Of a DNA stretch of 64,000 nt, positions 1 through 14,300 are shown piece after piece (the first letter of the stretch is position 1; every line of letters begins with the position of its first letter). The position numbers and the translations under genes were made by a program. The DNA lies in assembly GCA_019055375.1 (NCBI GenBank), contig JAHQIW010007293.1, positions 1 to 64,000 on the forward strand, given 5' to 3'. The notes beneath the pieces were generated by a model. The model made no database searches, was not told where the DNA came from, and saw only the letters and a program-made list of their open reading frames with translations. This DNA is from Parelaphostrongylus tenuis (taxonomy: Eukaryota > Nematoda > Chromadorea > Rhabditida > Metastrongylidae).

Positions 1-3000
1 CCATCACTAGGGGTATTCGTGATCGGTACAAAGTAGACGCAAATAGCTTATTGGTGTGAACCACTGGAAAAGCAATGGAATCAGTAAAAACCTTGTCTAT
101 ATTATCAAGAAGGCTCCCCTCAAGCCTCCTTTGCCAAGAATGTCATCTTCCGTCTACGTTCTGTTTTAACATTGTGAAAAGTCACGTTTGTTGGTTTACT
201 CTGGATTGCTTTTTACTCTGCCTGAATCGCACATATTATTTTTCCACTTGTGTGTTTCACCGTACGCATGTTTTCAATTCAGTGATCAGTAATTGGATAA
301 AGTCCATAGATGTGCGAAGCTTCCAGACAAAACAAGCCCGACTTAACATCCTATCCTGCTGCTTAAGCCAGATTGATACCTTTCTTTCTTACTTGGCGAA
401 GTTACATTGGCATCTATGCTGCCACATTCAAATAACATCGTGAGACTTACGTTTATTGATCATCCATTAAAAGTCAAGAACAGACCAAGTAACTTATTGC
501 TTCCATCCAGCCACACCACCTTCTTGCGATCCATGTCTGGTCATAGCTCCAACCAGATGAAGTAATAGAAACCGAGGGGGCGAGGGGTGGTCCTCCGTAG
601 GACTTACTCTGATTCTGATGTTCCAAACACATTGTCTACGATTCCGATCATTACCCCCGTACGTACTGCTGAAGAAATTATTTTCTACATAACAAGATAA
701 TAAGCAGAAGAGACCGCACCAATCCAATGGACCATAATGCTGTTAGCATGGTTCTTGTACTGTAAAGAGTCATAGCCTGTCAATGGGCTATCTGTTTGCT
801 TTAAACAAAAGACACCTCCCATGATAGATCAGGGTTTTGTTACTTGAGTCATTTAAATTCACTGATGCCAGGGCTTGTTTCTATTTATTTGTTTTTTTCT
901 ATATGACGAACACCACTCACTTTGGAGCACACAGCAAGCTTTCTTTAAATTCCACAACATCGGACTCACTAATTAACCCAGGGGCGCCACCACCCAATGT
1001 CCTATGATGCACCTTGGAATCACACATGGAAATTTCCTTTACTATTGTGCAATTTTATATTTTACATTTTTCCATACATACTACTACAAGGTGATGTATG
1101 AATAGAATCTCTTAAATTCCAAAGCTTATTAAGGGAATCGAACTCTTCCATATCTGATCATTTTCCAGTAGTTAATTGTAAGGTGGGGTAACGTGTGAAG
1201 GAGTTATATTAAACCATAACAGAGCGAGTTATTTAGCACTCGGTGAAGACAATTGATGATTTTGTCTCAAAACTGTGATGGCTGGAGAGGCCTCTTTGAG
1301 AGAGTAACCCTTATTAATAGACAGAGCAAGGAGGTCTCACAAAACAACGATCGTAGAGTGCAACAGTTGTAAGAGGAAATGAAAAATCAACTCTGAATAT
1401 TCATGTAACTCACATAGGGAAGAGAGCTGAATCCTAAGAAGCTGAAGACGATTCTCCTCTATACATCTATTGGCCGAACCTATAATGGGAAGAAGCCCAC
1501 TTCCGACTTGATGATAAACACCTCTTACGCTGGGAGAAAAGTAAAGAGATTTTGGGCATGGAAGAAGAGATGAGCGGTGACAAAGAGCAAATCAGATAGC
1601 TGGATGGCTCACCTGCACGAAGTGGTTCAAATGTAAACACGAGTTTTGACAGCCAGTACACTCCCAAGGGTATGGTTGAACAATGGTTGACACATGCGGT
1701 GAACTACTCATAGTGTATTCAGGGGAGCTGCGTTATCAAGTATAAGGTTCTCAGATGAATGGAGGTCACAGAGGGGGAATTGCCTAGGGATGAACGTTAT
1801 TGATACGGCTTAGTAGGTGCTCAGATATCATAATAGCGACGCCATGACTTTCTGAGCTTCTTTTAGCGTGGGTAATCATTAGTTTTGTCCTTACTGGGAC
1901 TGTTCCGCCCCTACGGTAATGCTGTGAGGCTTCCTTCATTGGTGCCCTCCGAGACCCAGTTGGGGTAAGAGGCAAATCTATACGTACCATATCACGGTGA
2001 CCATCACATCCGAAGATGGAATCTTCAATTCATCTGGTTACTCATTTAATTCAGGATTACAACTCACTTTCTTGGATATCCCAATTGGTATTTTATTACC
2101 ATGTGAATTATTTGGCGGGAATTCAACAGGGTTATACTCCTTATTGATTACATTTTGACATCTTACCTTGTCATGCATAACAATAGAAGTCTAGTATCAT
2201 CTGGGGATTTAGTAGATATTAGAAAGTAGGGTGCACAATTTGTAGTTTCGAGGCAGGTGAGACACATCAAATACCGGTAAGATGAATATATATTTTTATA
2301 GAAGAACGCTATGTGTGGCACCGAACATCTTTAAAATGCTTTTACTAGTGTGAACCCTTGGGCATAGATTATAGAGTCATAGTATGTGTTTACAGTTATG
2401 CTATCATTTATTTATATAAGCAGTGAATAGGGGATATGTTTTGTATTGGTTTATTGCTAATGGTGATAGAGAGGGAAGGCAATTGATTTTTATATAATTT
2501 AATCACTGTGTTTTAAGCAAGGCTTATTTCAACTTGTTTGTTTAATGGTTTTCCAGTTTGTTTATTTAGTGCCAAATTTCTTTTCCCGAGTCCACTTTGT
2601 CGGGATATTCTCATTACCTATCAAGATCATTTCCATACCTAGTAAAATCAGAGATCTGCCTACTTTTAAACGTTTATTTTGCTTCCTTCCCAAATACTCA
2701 TGGATTATCTTTATTTATTTCTTTCGGTTCTTTCTTATGCGTAATACAATTGGCCGCTGGAAAACTTCACAGGAATAGCAATGTAGTGTGAAAGTCTCTC
2801 CAGTACTAACAATCGTTCGACTACTTTTGCACCTGAATAGTTAACCCGAGTAACTGACTTCCATACACATGGTACCCAATGGTAATTCTCGCAGTGCTGG
2901 TACGAATTTTTACTTTGGAACTTGGTTCGGCCTTTGTTGAAGCACGAGATATGTCCCCGGTTTGCTCGAAGTACTGACTGCGGCATCTTTTCCCTGGAGT

Positions 3001-5324
3001 TCCCCGAAGGGACAACACTCAAAATAGCCCAAGGTGTGCGTCTTTACACGACGATTGCAAGTGGATTCTTTACCAGTTGACCCCAAGTTGAAGTTCCCAC
3101 GAACAATCTTGACAAAATTAAAAATCTTCTCATTAGAATAGCAACTTGAACTTGCCTATCTTATTCTTGATCTTGAACAGGGGAGAGCCAACGACTTTCA
3201 CATTGTGATATTCACTTGATGTTTTTAATCTTTTTTTTTGTTAGATGCCCTTTCGTATCAGATAGAGGAAATTCCTTCACCTATTTCTAAGTCCTATCTT
3301 GAGTGTATTTTTTTTATAGTAATGAAATAGGGGCTGGTAATATTTGTTAAAAATTCGTCATTTTTTTCGTGTCTTCTATTTGAAATCTACCATTTCAGTT
3401 GTTTTTTTTGTCTCCTTTTTTCTACTTAATCAATAACACTCATTATAGGTTAATTCATGTTTTGTCGATGTTTTAAAGCGCGTTATATCTTGCGCTAATA
3501 CAAAAATTCTCGACGTTGATCTTAGAGGTGAATGCCTTTTTTATACATTACTGGAATTTACTGTGCGCTCGCTAGTAGGGTATCGATAAGGCTTCTGTCT
3601 TCCATCTAATAATTCATATAAATATTCTGTATACTTACTATCATAGGTCTTGTAACTTCCTTTAGACTTGTCAACCGTAATGGTGTCTGAGTGAGTTGGT
3701 GTTTTGGTATTCACAGTACATCCCAGCCTTAAGATTGAATGGATAAGTGTCCTATTTTATACTTTTGAAAGAAGTTTTATAGAATGAGTTGGTAATCTTC
3801 TTCTTAAACTTGTTCCCTCGAGTTTACCTTGGTGATAGTCACGCTTGGGCTTGGGGTTTTTCTTGTTGTTGAAGAACAGTTTTAAAATCATGTAAACACC
3901 AATTTTATACTCAGTTGTTATAGTTCAGGTTTCTGTTTACTGCCTTGAGTTGAATTGTGGTAGTTTTTTAATCTGTGGTTCTTTCATCTAGAGGTTTGTC
4001 TCTGTCGATTTTGTTCTTTTTTTTTTTATACGACATAGTACTTTCAACCTGTCCCCTTTAAAGAAGTAACTCCTCATCAGTTTTTCTACACCCGAAAGTA
4101 AAAAAAGTCATAATTGTTGGACGACAAAATTTTTATTTAGAATATGAAGGAAATTCTATTTCTATCACTTATTACTTCACTAGGGAGTAGAAGGTTTAAT
4201 AAAGATTGTAAGCTAGTCCCATTTTTACTAGCACGAGAGTGAGGTTACTTTTTGTTCATCTTGCAAAGGATACTGAGGACATTAAATAAGTTAGGGAAAT
4301 TACTTTTTGCTTTGAGGGCCGGGGTAAAAATTAGCAGCACCACAATACTAAAAGACTCATTAGTAATTGATTATCCATAGGGTGAAATATTCATTTTTAA
4401 TGTTAGCCTAAGAGCAATGTTCATAGATTTTAAGCGCTACAGATCTGCCGTCGTCTTGGTTCTTAATAACAACCTTAGACTTGATTCCATATCCCCAAGT
4501 TAACGCTTGTAGAACCCTGTGTTGTTTTCAAGGTGTAAATGGGTGACTATATATCTTTTGTAAAACAATTCACTTTAGTGAAATCAGAGACAAGGTAAAC
4601 TCTGCAATACGGGAATCATCCGAAGACTTGATTGTTTTTCAAATTATTTAGAATTTGGCAAAACTCAAAAAGAATCTGTGAAGATTCATCTCTGTGATGT
4701 TTAAATCCAAGAGCAAGTAGAAATATACTAATCTGCAAGGCTGATATCATTTATACTCAACTCAAAAGCTCTTTTAGGTGGTCCATGTGTAGGACTTTCG
4801 TGAATCATTTTCCATCTTGCCCTTTAGACTTCCCCATATTTTCCTCGCAAAAGAAACAGTGCAATAAAAAGCTTGGGAAACCCATAAGAGGATGTTTGAG
4901 GGAAGTCCTGTTTCACAGTTCTTGATGGTGTATTACCCTTAGGGCAAAATTTTTAAGCTAAAAACAAATTGCACAGTCTCTTATTGATGATAATTGGTCA
5001 TCACATGTATCTTACTTTACGCAAAGAATAAGATGAGATTTTTAGTTACTAATATATAGTTACAATAATAGTAATTAGAATGGATTTCCTGCCAAAAATC
5101 TCGCATTCTAAATGATAATTGTCTTTACAGAATATGATCTACATTTTTTGTCTAAAATCATCTGTGAATTCCGATTATCCTGTCTGAAATAATTATATCG
5201 AGGTTTCTTTCTTATCTAGTAAGGCAATCACGTATAAAATTTTTTATAAATGTGGTAGCTATGTACTTACTCATAATTCTATATGTATATACATATACAT
5301 ATAGACTGTGCTCATTGGTTACAG
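1..5324. other. AT-rich stretch without a supported gene
   Basis: I read both strands and found only short open frames without family resemblance or convincing splice signals. A lysine/glutamate-rich open stretch near 1,490-1,600 on the plus strand looks mildly coding but has no start, no good acceptor and no recognisable domain. The missing first exon(s) of the OB-fold gene that begins at 5,325 could lie here; I could not identify them. Confidence 0.5.
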
Positions 5325-8300
5325 TGAGAATTTTGGGCCGCCACAGTTTGAACTTGCCCGAGATACGTTGCCTACGTCGAGCCTTTCTCATCTGCAACAT
5401 TTCGCCTCGGCAGTGAGGTATCTAGTCCTTGCGAGTGACAGTTTGCATAGCGATGCCCATTTTCCTGTCCTTTGTAGGTCCTTGGCTCTGATAATCATTC
5501 TTCAGAGAAGCCGTCCCTACGCAACTTTTTGTTATCGAACTGAATTTTGTCCCTTCAAAATACATAAATTGAAGCTCCAACCTCAGTGGAACTGGATGTT
5601 GGAAATAAGTAGCTTTACAAAGTAATTACGATTAACAAGAATGTATAGATGGGAGAACACCTAATTCTGATGAGCTAGTGGTATCTTTTAATGGAAACAG
5701 GAGGGAGATACCTTAGGAGGGCACATGCACAGGAGAAAATAGCCATGTGAAGACACCAGCCACTCAAAGGCATCTATCTACAAGCCAAGGAGAGTCACGC
5801 CCTCCCAGAGAAAACTAAACCCCCAGTTGAGAGCGCTTCGATTCTTGGGCCTATGTTGTACGGGTGTCATAAATTTTGTAGTTGCTTCTAGGTTCTTACA
5901 CATCAGACTGGTTATCTGAGTGTATGTGTATCCAATCACACACCGCACGGGGGTAAACATGTGCTTTTTTTAATGGTACTTTGTTTGGTTACACGCCTAA
6001 AGCAGGTATGCTCATACTCGGCTTGTGGACACGAAGCTGCGTTCATGTAGAAAAGCTCCTATTTTACCACAAGATTTCCATCTTTTGAGTTACACTAGAA
6101 TAGGATTGGAGTCAGAAACTTTTTCGATATGCGTAAGGCTTTATTTCAGATTAGTATTTCCGAATTCTTAAAATAATAATTCAAATTAAGATGGTCAAAT
6201 AGATGGTACGTTGCTTGGTTTTGAAAGACTAAACTTCTCTAGAGGTATTCTCTTCTAGTTATATCATGCCTTGGTGTTGTTAAAGCGTAAAAATAATAAT
6301 TATATTGTTACATTTCCATACGTAGGTTCAAACCGCATAAGTCCCCAATCGCCATAAAGAAACAAGAATCATGATTATCAAAATCTCTAATGGCTGAGGG
6401 GGCAATAGCTAAACATTTGGTGTGTAGTTAAGAATGAGGTGGTGTAGCGGAGCAATGTCTCCTTTTGTGGTGTAGTTGTGTGTAGGTGATGGCGCGAGAC
6501 ACTAAGTGTTTTGTTTATTTGCGGTCCTCCTGATAGGATAGAACGTGGGTTTCGATTCCCGCTTGAGGGTCGAGGGGTGTTTTTGATAGTATTCACCCCT
6601 AGATGAAGGGGTTGAGCACCAATTCGACCTTTGGAATTATATGGACGAATCTTGTTCCTCTATAGTCTTTGTTGTAACAAGTAAAAATGGAGCCAAGTCG
6701 CAATGGGGCCTTTGTAATTCTCGAGGCGGGCTCTAGTGGTGTTAATTTCTGGTTGTTTTGGTGATCAAAAAGGCACTTTCTTAGTGTTGTGTCAGGTGGC
6801 GGCAATGTAAAAAATGCTAAAGCAGCCGAAATGAATATATGAAGTTCCCCGACAACAGTACAGTACCGACGGTACACCAACGGCATTGGCCACCGTCGGG
6901 AAGGAGGCCGTGGGTTATGTGGAGTATAGATTTGCTGCCAACTTTCCGACACTGGATCTTCTCCGCCTCTGTTTGTAGGCTTTCTGGTGTGCCAAGTTGC
7001 GATCCGGAGATTTTTATTACTAGGTTTTGTCTCGCACTAGTTCTGATTTAAGATTCATAGTCTGTGGCATATATTTCCAAGTATAACCGAAAATACGTTT
7101 CTGTTGGAAACTGCGGCCGCAGGAAGTGGGTATTAGCTATCGATGCTTGATCACGTAGTGGGTGGAATGCGTTCTGTGCAATAATTTTGGAAGTAACCTG
7201 CCGTTCTTTTGAGTGGGCTTATGAAAAGTCCTTTGATTTAAGGTATCAAGACTAGCTACAGGAGCTGCAATGATGGCGCGCTAAGTGTTGGTTAAAGGCT
7301 GTTTCTGTGTCGCACCTGAACCGAGGTTTCGATCGGGACGTTGACCACCTAACAAGGTCTCAGTCGCGTTATTGCTCTTACGCAAGCCCATTGCCTACAC
7401 AGGCCCATAGCTTTTCGTATTGATGGTCGGATAAAGCTGGTACCCTTCGTCTGGGATCATATAGCAGCACTTGAATCGGGTCTTAGGAGACGAGTAATGC
7501 CACATGCGAGTCATTGTATAAGGTCTCTGATATGCATTTCAATTCACACTTCAAACTAATGGTAGATTTTGAAGCCGAACTGCATGGCGCGATCCCTTCA
7601 GGGATTGGATCAATCGCACGGGAGAGCTTTGGAATATGGCTGTTTCATTGACTACCATAAAATTTTGAGATACGATTCAAGAAATTTCCTCCTTGTGCGT
7701 ATTGATTTGTGCATGTCAAGAGGCAGGAAAAGAGATTGTGATAACCCGCATCTTATTGGCGAATTGCAAATAGCTTTCTAGGTATATCACGTCATATTTC
7801 GCTTTTTTCTTAGATTGTTTGTGGGATGAGGTGTCTTTGGAGAATTTCCATCTTCGAGTTGGAGTGGTTCATTATCCTCTGATGTTATCTGTTAATCGCT
7901 GTCGTAGGAAATAAATTGGTCGAAGCGCGACGACCGTTGCTGAGGTGTGGCTCGCATATCTGATGTTTCCTCTGTTTGTAAGGGATTTGTAGGACGTTAC
8001 CATTCAATAGAATGCCTGGAAGAATGTTGAGGACAAGGGTAGGGATCTTTACCCCCGCCGGAGCCCTACCTACGAGCATCGGCTAGCCACGTGCGGCTAT
8101 CCGTCTTTTACGTGCATACCCAGTTCATTATTTAAATTTCATAATATAAGCTCTCAATCTCAGACCTCCTTTCCACATTTCACTAATGTGCCCCATCTGG
8201 CCACTCGTGTCGAGGAATGGTCACGTCACGCAATCTTTGAATTTCCATTCACCACTTCTGATATTCATCTCTTCCAACGGGTCTAATCTTCGGCACATTA

Positions 8301-11300
8301 CGATCGGGTTGCCTTCAGGGGGCTGATGCTTGAGGAAATCGCTTTGGTGGAAATCCCATATCGTGGGGTGTTGCGAAATCTTAGCGGTAGACCTAGCTAA
8401 GAGGCTTACTCTCCTCGGATAGGTTGTTTTGTTGGTTAAGTAGGCCGTACGCAATTTTTGAAGGGAGAGGTATAATCAAACACCAGCGGTTAATTGTTTT
8501 TATCAGCTATTGCGCTTGTGCCCCCGAGACAGCGGTGGAATATCCAATTATAGAGGCCATTAACATAGCGCTCTTTTGTCCTATCTGAACAACTTCAGAT
8601 TACAAAAGCGCTCTCTTTTCGTGTTACAGATGCAGTCTAGTGATTCAAAAGCTAATCTTTCAGTTCTAGTCGACAACGTGATGTTGAGAACTTGGATCCT
8701 ACGCAGTCGTTCAAGGCATCCATCTCAAAAAGGTACACTTGCTTCATTCATTCGTTCAAGTCTGTGTCGATTGCCTTTATACTAGACCGTTCCATAGGTT
8801 TTGGCACTAAAACAATAAACAGCAAATTTATCAATCAGAATAATTGTAATTTCATTATTATGTTATGGTTCTCTAGCGCATTTTCTTGTGAACTCTCGGG
8901 TATACAACTTGCCTATACTTGCTTTAAGATGGAGCTGTCGTGGGAACGAATTCGCTTGCTACTCATGCACGAATGGCTTGCATAAGGGGAATTGTTAGTG
9001 AAGCGGCACTCAAGGTTAAGGGACCTTAGGACGATGATGCGGTTGCAGAAAGGACCACTAGAAAGTGGTTTGCCAACTTCGGAGTTGGAGACAACAGTTG
9101 GAAGATCAGTCGCGCTAGGGCCATCTACAGGAAGTTGATTCTCAGGCTGTCCTCAAGATGGTCGACTGGCTATTTCTCTGAAATTTTCCCTTACGCGTCA
9201 TTTGTACATAAGTATCAAGATTGTATCCGGGACAGCTTTCATTTTAAAGCAATTATAGGCAAGTTGTATACCAAGATATTCGCAAGAAAATGCGCAACTG
9301 AACGGTATCAAGGTCATTAAATTTTATTGCAAGAGTTGTATTAAAGAAAACCAAATCGGTATGAACTTTTTACAATTTATTAATTTTGGTTATCACTCAC
9401 AAGATCTATGGTTTCTGACTTTGCACTTATTATTCCAGATGTGTCCAAGATGAAGCAGTTTCAGTGGTCACACCTGTGACACGTAAAAGCTCAAGAGGTC
9501 AGATCAGTTCTCTTCGTCAAAATTCCGCGGTCATTACCAAACTATCTGGTCTCGTCGGTAATTAGCTTCCAATTGAAAAGGGCCTTAATTTGCCGCTATT
9601 TTAGCAGTGGTTGGTGTGACTATATACTAAGACATTTCGAGTAACATGCAAAACTTTGAACCTGAAGATGGAGTTGGACCGCATCTCACTTTTTCTGAGG
9701 AGTCCAGATAGTGCAGAGGCTAGCGCGCGCCCCCGGAAAGGGTGAGCGTGAGCTCAACGCCCGATAGAGGCTTGAAGTTCTGCCCCTCACTCAACATCGT
9801 TTAATATACAGCTCCCAATTCTGCTTATACTTTTGATGAAGTAATTGTGGCATGCTTCCAGAGTCTGGTAGAGCTCTACGTTCAGAAGAAAGAAGTGCTG
9901 CTATGACCAAGGGAAAGGATAGAATGGTATTTTATTAGTTTTGGGTCATTAAAGGTTTTCTGTATAGGTTCCCACTCAGGATTATCTTTAAATACCCTCA
10001 ATTGCTATTTGCTCGTGATGAAGCTCACATTTTTGAGGTTTCTCCTCGTCTCACATGCATTCGTGATCTACGTAATTGCCAGTTAACTACTGTTGGTAAG
10101 TAAGAGTTTTTCATTAGAAGTTTTTCGTCGTACCCTTCCTTTCTTCAGTCTTTACATCCATTGCTTTTTCAGACTTTCTTGGTATTGTGATAGAAAGCAC
10201 GACGTCATGTCAAAATCGTCGCTGTAGTACGCCAATGCTCAAGGTAGTAATCTATCTGGAGTTTTATCAACCCACATTTTACTTCATACCTAGCTTAACA
10301 GTAGAGTGGTCAGAGATTCCTGCGGCACCCAGGTGGTCAGTGGTTCACTTCTGCACCCAAGGCCCGCTAAACCTTTCATCCCAGCGGGGTCAGCGATTCG
10401 CCATCAGATTTGTCTAGCGGCGACCCCGCGGGACTTTGTGTCCCTCTTCCTTCCCTCCGCGTCAAGCCTCAAACTTGTGTTATTAAACTTTCGCATATAT
10501 AGTAGCATAATAAAAACGACGAATAGTAACAACATACCATAAAGTGGCCGCATTGGCAATGACGACCGTGTGTCGAGCTGCCATGGCACCGTCTTGGAGC
10601 GTTGGGGCTTGGATGCCTCGGTGTTGGCGGAGCTCTTTTATATTACGTTGTACCGTAGGGACGGCGCCTAGTTCTAGTGTGCGCAAGGGGGCGGAACGAT
10701 CCCGCTGATGTCAAATAGATAAAGGAAAGACCGGCTTTGTTGACAATTTGTCTGAGAGGATAGCAGCAGTGGCTTGTAGATCAGTAGGCCATTGCAAGTC
10801 ATTGTAAAGGGCAGACATTCATTCAACCAACTCGAACGATGCTTGATGAAGTCGCATCGATTTATTTGTTCTGCTAAACCAAATGATTTTGGCAGCGGCT
10901 ATAGGAGAATCAATGCCCGTCTTGATGTTATGAGCAAGTTTGCTAAGAATCCTAGTCATTTAGAGTCATACTACCTTTCCTCGTTTACATTCTCTGCGAT
11001 CATTCATTTCATAATCCTCTGTCCACCTCATACTAATTGACTACAAACTAGCGAAAGGATGCATTGTAACAGATCAGTCTCCATGTTTTTCTAAGAAGTC
11101 TCTTGGCAGTGTTAATTGAGGATTAACGGGATTCGAGCTGTCGGATTGAGTTCTGAAATCTAGTGAAAATTCCAAGCATAGATCTTAACTAAGCAAACAA
11201 ATCGAGTGGGAGGTTAAACGTAAATCCAGCCTTATCTCTGGGTTAGTGGGCCCATTAACAAGGCCAGATAAGAAGCCGGGCACAGTACTGTGTTTTTGTT

Positions 11301-14300
11301 TCTTTTTCTGAGTTATTGAGTGACTACCAAAAGTCTAGCAGGAAAGCTGAGTTCAACGAGAAATCCAGGGAATCACGCGAATATGCCCCGGAGTATTTGC
11401 CGTCCCTCAGAAGATTGAAAATATGTTATTCTGACTTCTTGAAGAGATAAATCGTGCACTTTTGCAACCTTTTGACAAGCTAGTGATGTTCTGTTGGGTA
11501 TGCTCTATCAAAGGACTCATCATTTTATCACTTAGCATTCTATCAGGTCGTTTCATATGTTTTGGCACTAGAGCAATAAACATAAATTTATCAACCTGAA
11601 GTAATCAAAGCTGCATAATTTTGGTATCGTTCAACTGCGCATTTTGCTCGCAAACACTTTGACATGCACCTTGCCTATACTTGAGCTAAGATGAAGCTGT
11701 CATGTAACAAATTCGCTTGACTACTCATGCACGAATGGCGCGCAGGCGGAAATGCTAGTGAAGCGGGGCGCGGGATCAGTAGGAGCTTGAGGCGATGATG
11801 CAGCTTGCAAAAAGGACGGCTAGGAAGTGGTTCGCGAACTCCAAAGCTGGAGAGAACAGTCCGGAGGACCAGTCGTGCTTGGACTGTTCCGGCAGCTCTA
11901 TTAGTTGACGTGCGCTTCGTAGCGTTATTCCTACGCGCCATTCGTGTATGAGTAGCCAGCGACCATAGACAACTCCTTTTTGGGACAAGTATAGGCAAGT
12001 TAGATGCTGAAATGTTCACAAGAGAATACGCTATAGAACAATACTAATGTCATGACATTTTAATCACTTCTGACTAACTAAGTTAGTGTGTATTGTTCCA
12101 GTGCCAGAACTTATGAGAAGACCTAATATTTAGATCTGTGGTAGCGGTTCCTTCCGAGTTTATAGTTGACTTCCATCTCCACAAAGAGTATTTCTTGCAT
12201 CCGATCTGTTTCCTCGCGTTAACCTCCATATGGCTCTTCGACACGCCAAGATATCGAAAATAAAGTGGGCCAGACACGTGATGCGCTTCAACGACAACTT
12301 ATGGAGCTACCGACTGGATTCCTCAGGACATCAGCTCTACAGGAAGACCACTGACCCGTTGGTCCGATATCTTCACGAAAGCTATAGAAGAAAGATATGG
12401 TGCTCAGCGAATTCCTAGAGCGAGGAGGACCCACTGAGCTACTCTTGCACGCGATAGGGAAAAATGGAAGTGTTGCTGGTACCCGCTCGAGTCACTCGAC
12501 GATCAACGGGGCGACAGGTGATACAGGTGATGGCTCTTCGAACATTCCGCGTGTTGTTTTTGAATGCTGCTTGAGGACTTCGCCTTTTTCATTCATGTCG
12601 TAGAATGCCGGTTGAGATCATTCTTCTCGCAACCTTGCGTAGCCGAGCTAAGGCGTTCCATTGAGCCGTTCCGTTGGTTGATTGCAAGAGAGCCTTGGAG
12701 GAGGATTTCGCCTTGCTTATCATCTTACTTCGCTAATGCATCGCATCACTGACCCCTGTGCTGCGCCCCTTTCATGCAGAAAGCTGAGGTATTCGTGCCT
12801 AGGATTATTTTTGCGCACAACACTGTGATCAAATATTAATTTGTTTAGAACTATGGACCTACCTCTTCTTCATCTCTAACCTCCAGGCAACACTGAACGG
12901 CCTGCTCCACCTGCTCCGCATCTCCAACTCTTAGCATGGGCACGCATTGAATGCATTATTTCTATGAAAAATAACAGTAATAGTACGGTTTGAAATAATA
13001 CAATGCATTCAGTGCGTTCTTGTTTGGGAGTAAGAGATGCGAAGCAGATGGAGCAAACCGTCCAGCGTTGCCACGCTGGCACTTAGGAATATAGAGGAGG
13101 TGGGTCCACGGTCCCGAAAGAGTTAGTATGAACCATCCTATACTCTTATAAATATATTTGTTTTCTGCTTATGTATTGAAAGTTTGTAAGGTTTCCATAG
13201 CTAGCTTCTTTGTGCAAGATTTCCCGAGAATCTGAATATTATTAAGATTTCAAGTGTTATGCAGAAATTTGAATTCCGGTTGGGAGTTGAACCCGCATCT
13301 CACATTTTACAGAACGCATGCTTACCACTGTCTTACTAAGGCTCCTGTTCTGTTATCACTCTTTCTGCGATACAGGGAATCCATTTGATTAGCAATTGAT
13401 TGTCAACGGTCTGGCCTGTTATCGTCTCTGAACCCAGTTACACTAACAGTAATTGAGTAGATGTATTCGACAGAATCGATACCTTATATCGTTGAAAGAG
13501 TGATAGCAGAGCGGGAACCTCAGTTGTGAAATTGGTTAGCATGCGCTCTGGAAAGGTTGAGATGCAGTTTCGATTTTCGTCTGAGGTTCAGTTTTTTGTA
13601 TCTTATCCAGCATCACTAGACGGTTACGTAATGACAAAGAGTCTCGTTTTTTAAATTGCCATTGCAAATGTTGCCAGGTTTCCGATCGATATGGCGAGTC
13701 GGTTTCTGTAGAGGTTCTGTCAAGTTCTATTCCGCCCGACATCTCTCGTGGCACTGTGGTTTCTTTTGATGGAGCACTCATTAAGCGCAAGGAAGGTATG
13801 GAATTTGATGATCTGGTTAATGGCAGAATTATTTTTTTATTTCTCATCAAACAAGATTCCTTTTATTTAACCAGCTTTCAGTGGTGTTATGATGATGAAA
13901 ACATCCCCAATGATGTCGAATGCTGGGCAAAACTTCGGCGTGAAACGGGACTCGAACCCGCATTTCACCCTTTCTAAGGGCGCGTATTTAACAAATTGCT
14001 ATACCGATATCTGTTCTGCCACCACTCTTTTTACGCTACAAAGCATCAATCTGTCAGCAGCCAACCGTCAGCGGTTTGGCCCGGGTAGTCGGTATCGACA
14101 TTGTACCCAGTCACGTTTACAGATATCGGATATATGTATGATTAAACAAAGTTTCAATACTTACTTGTTAGGAGACAAATTTCTAGACCGATTTCATTCG
14201 CTGGACAGGAGCTTTCCATAGAAGTGTTAGTAATCATTCGAAAGCTCTAATCTTTGGCTATAACTCCACATCTCCGCTTTCTAAAAACATCCTTTATGAC

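Noticed and set aside
5418..5625. Extension of the open frame after the tentative exon 5,325-5,417.
   Set aside because: A GTATCT donor at 5,418 keeps phase with the exon at 8,664; the extension has no similarity and ends in AT-rich sequence.
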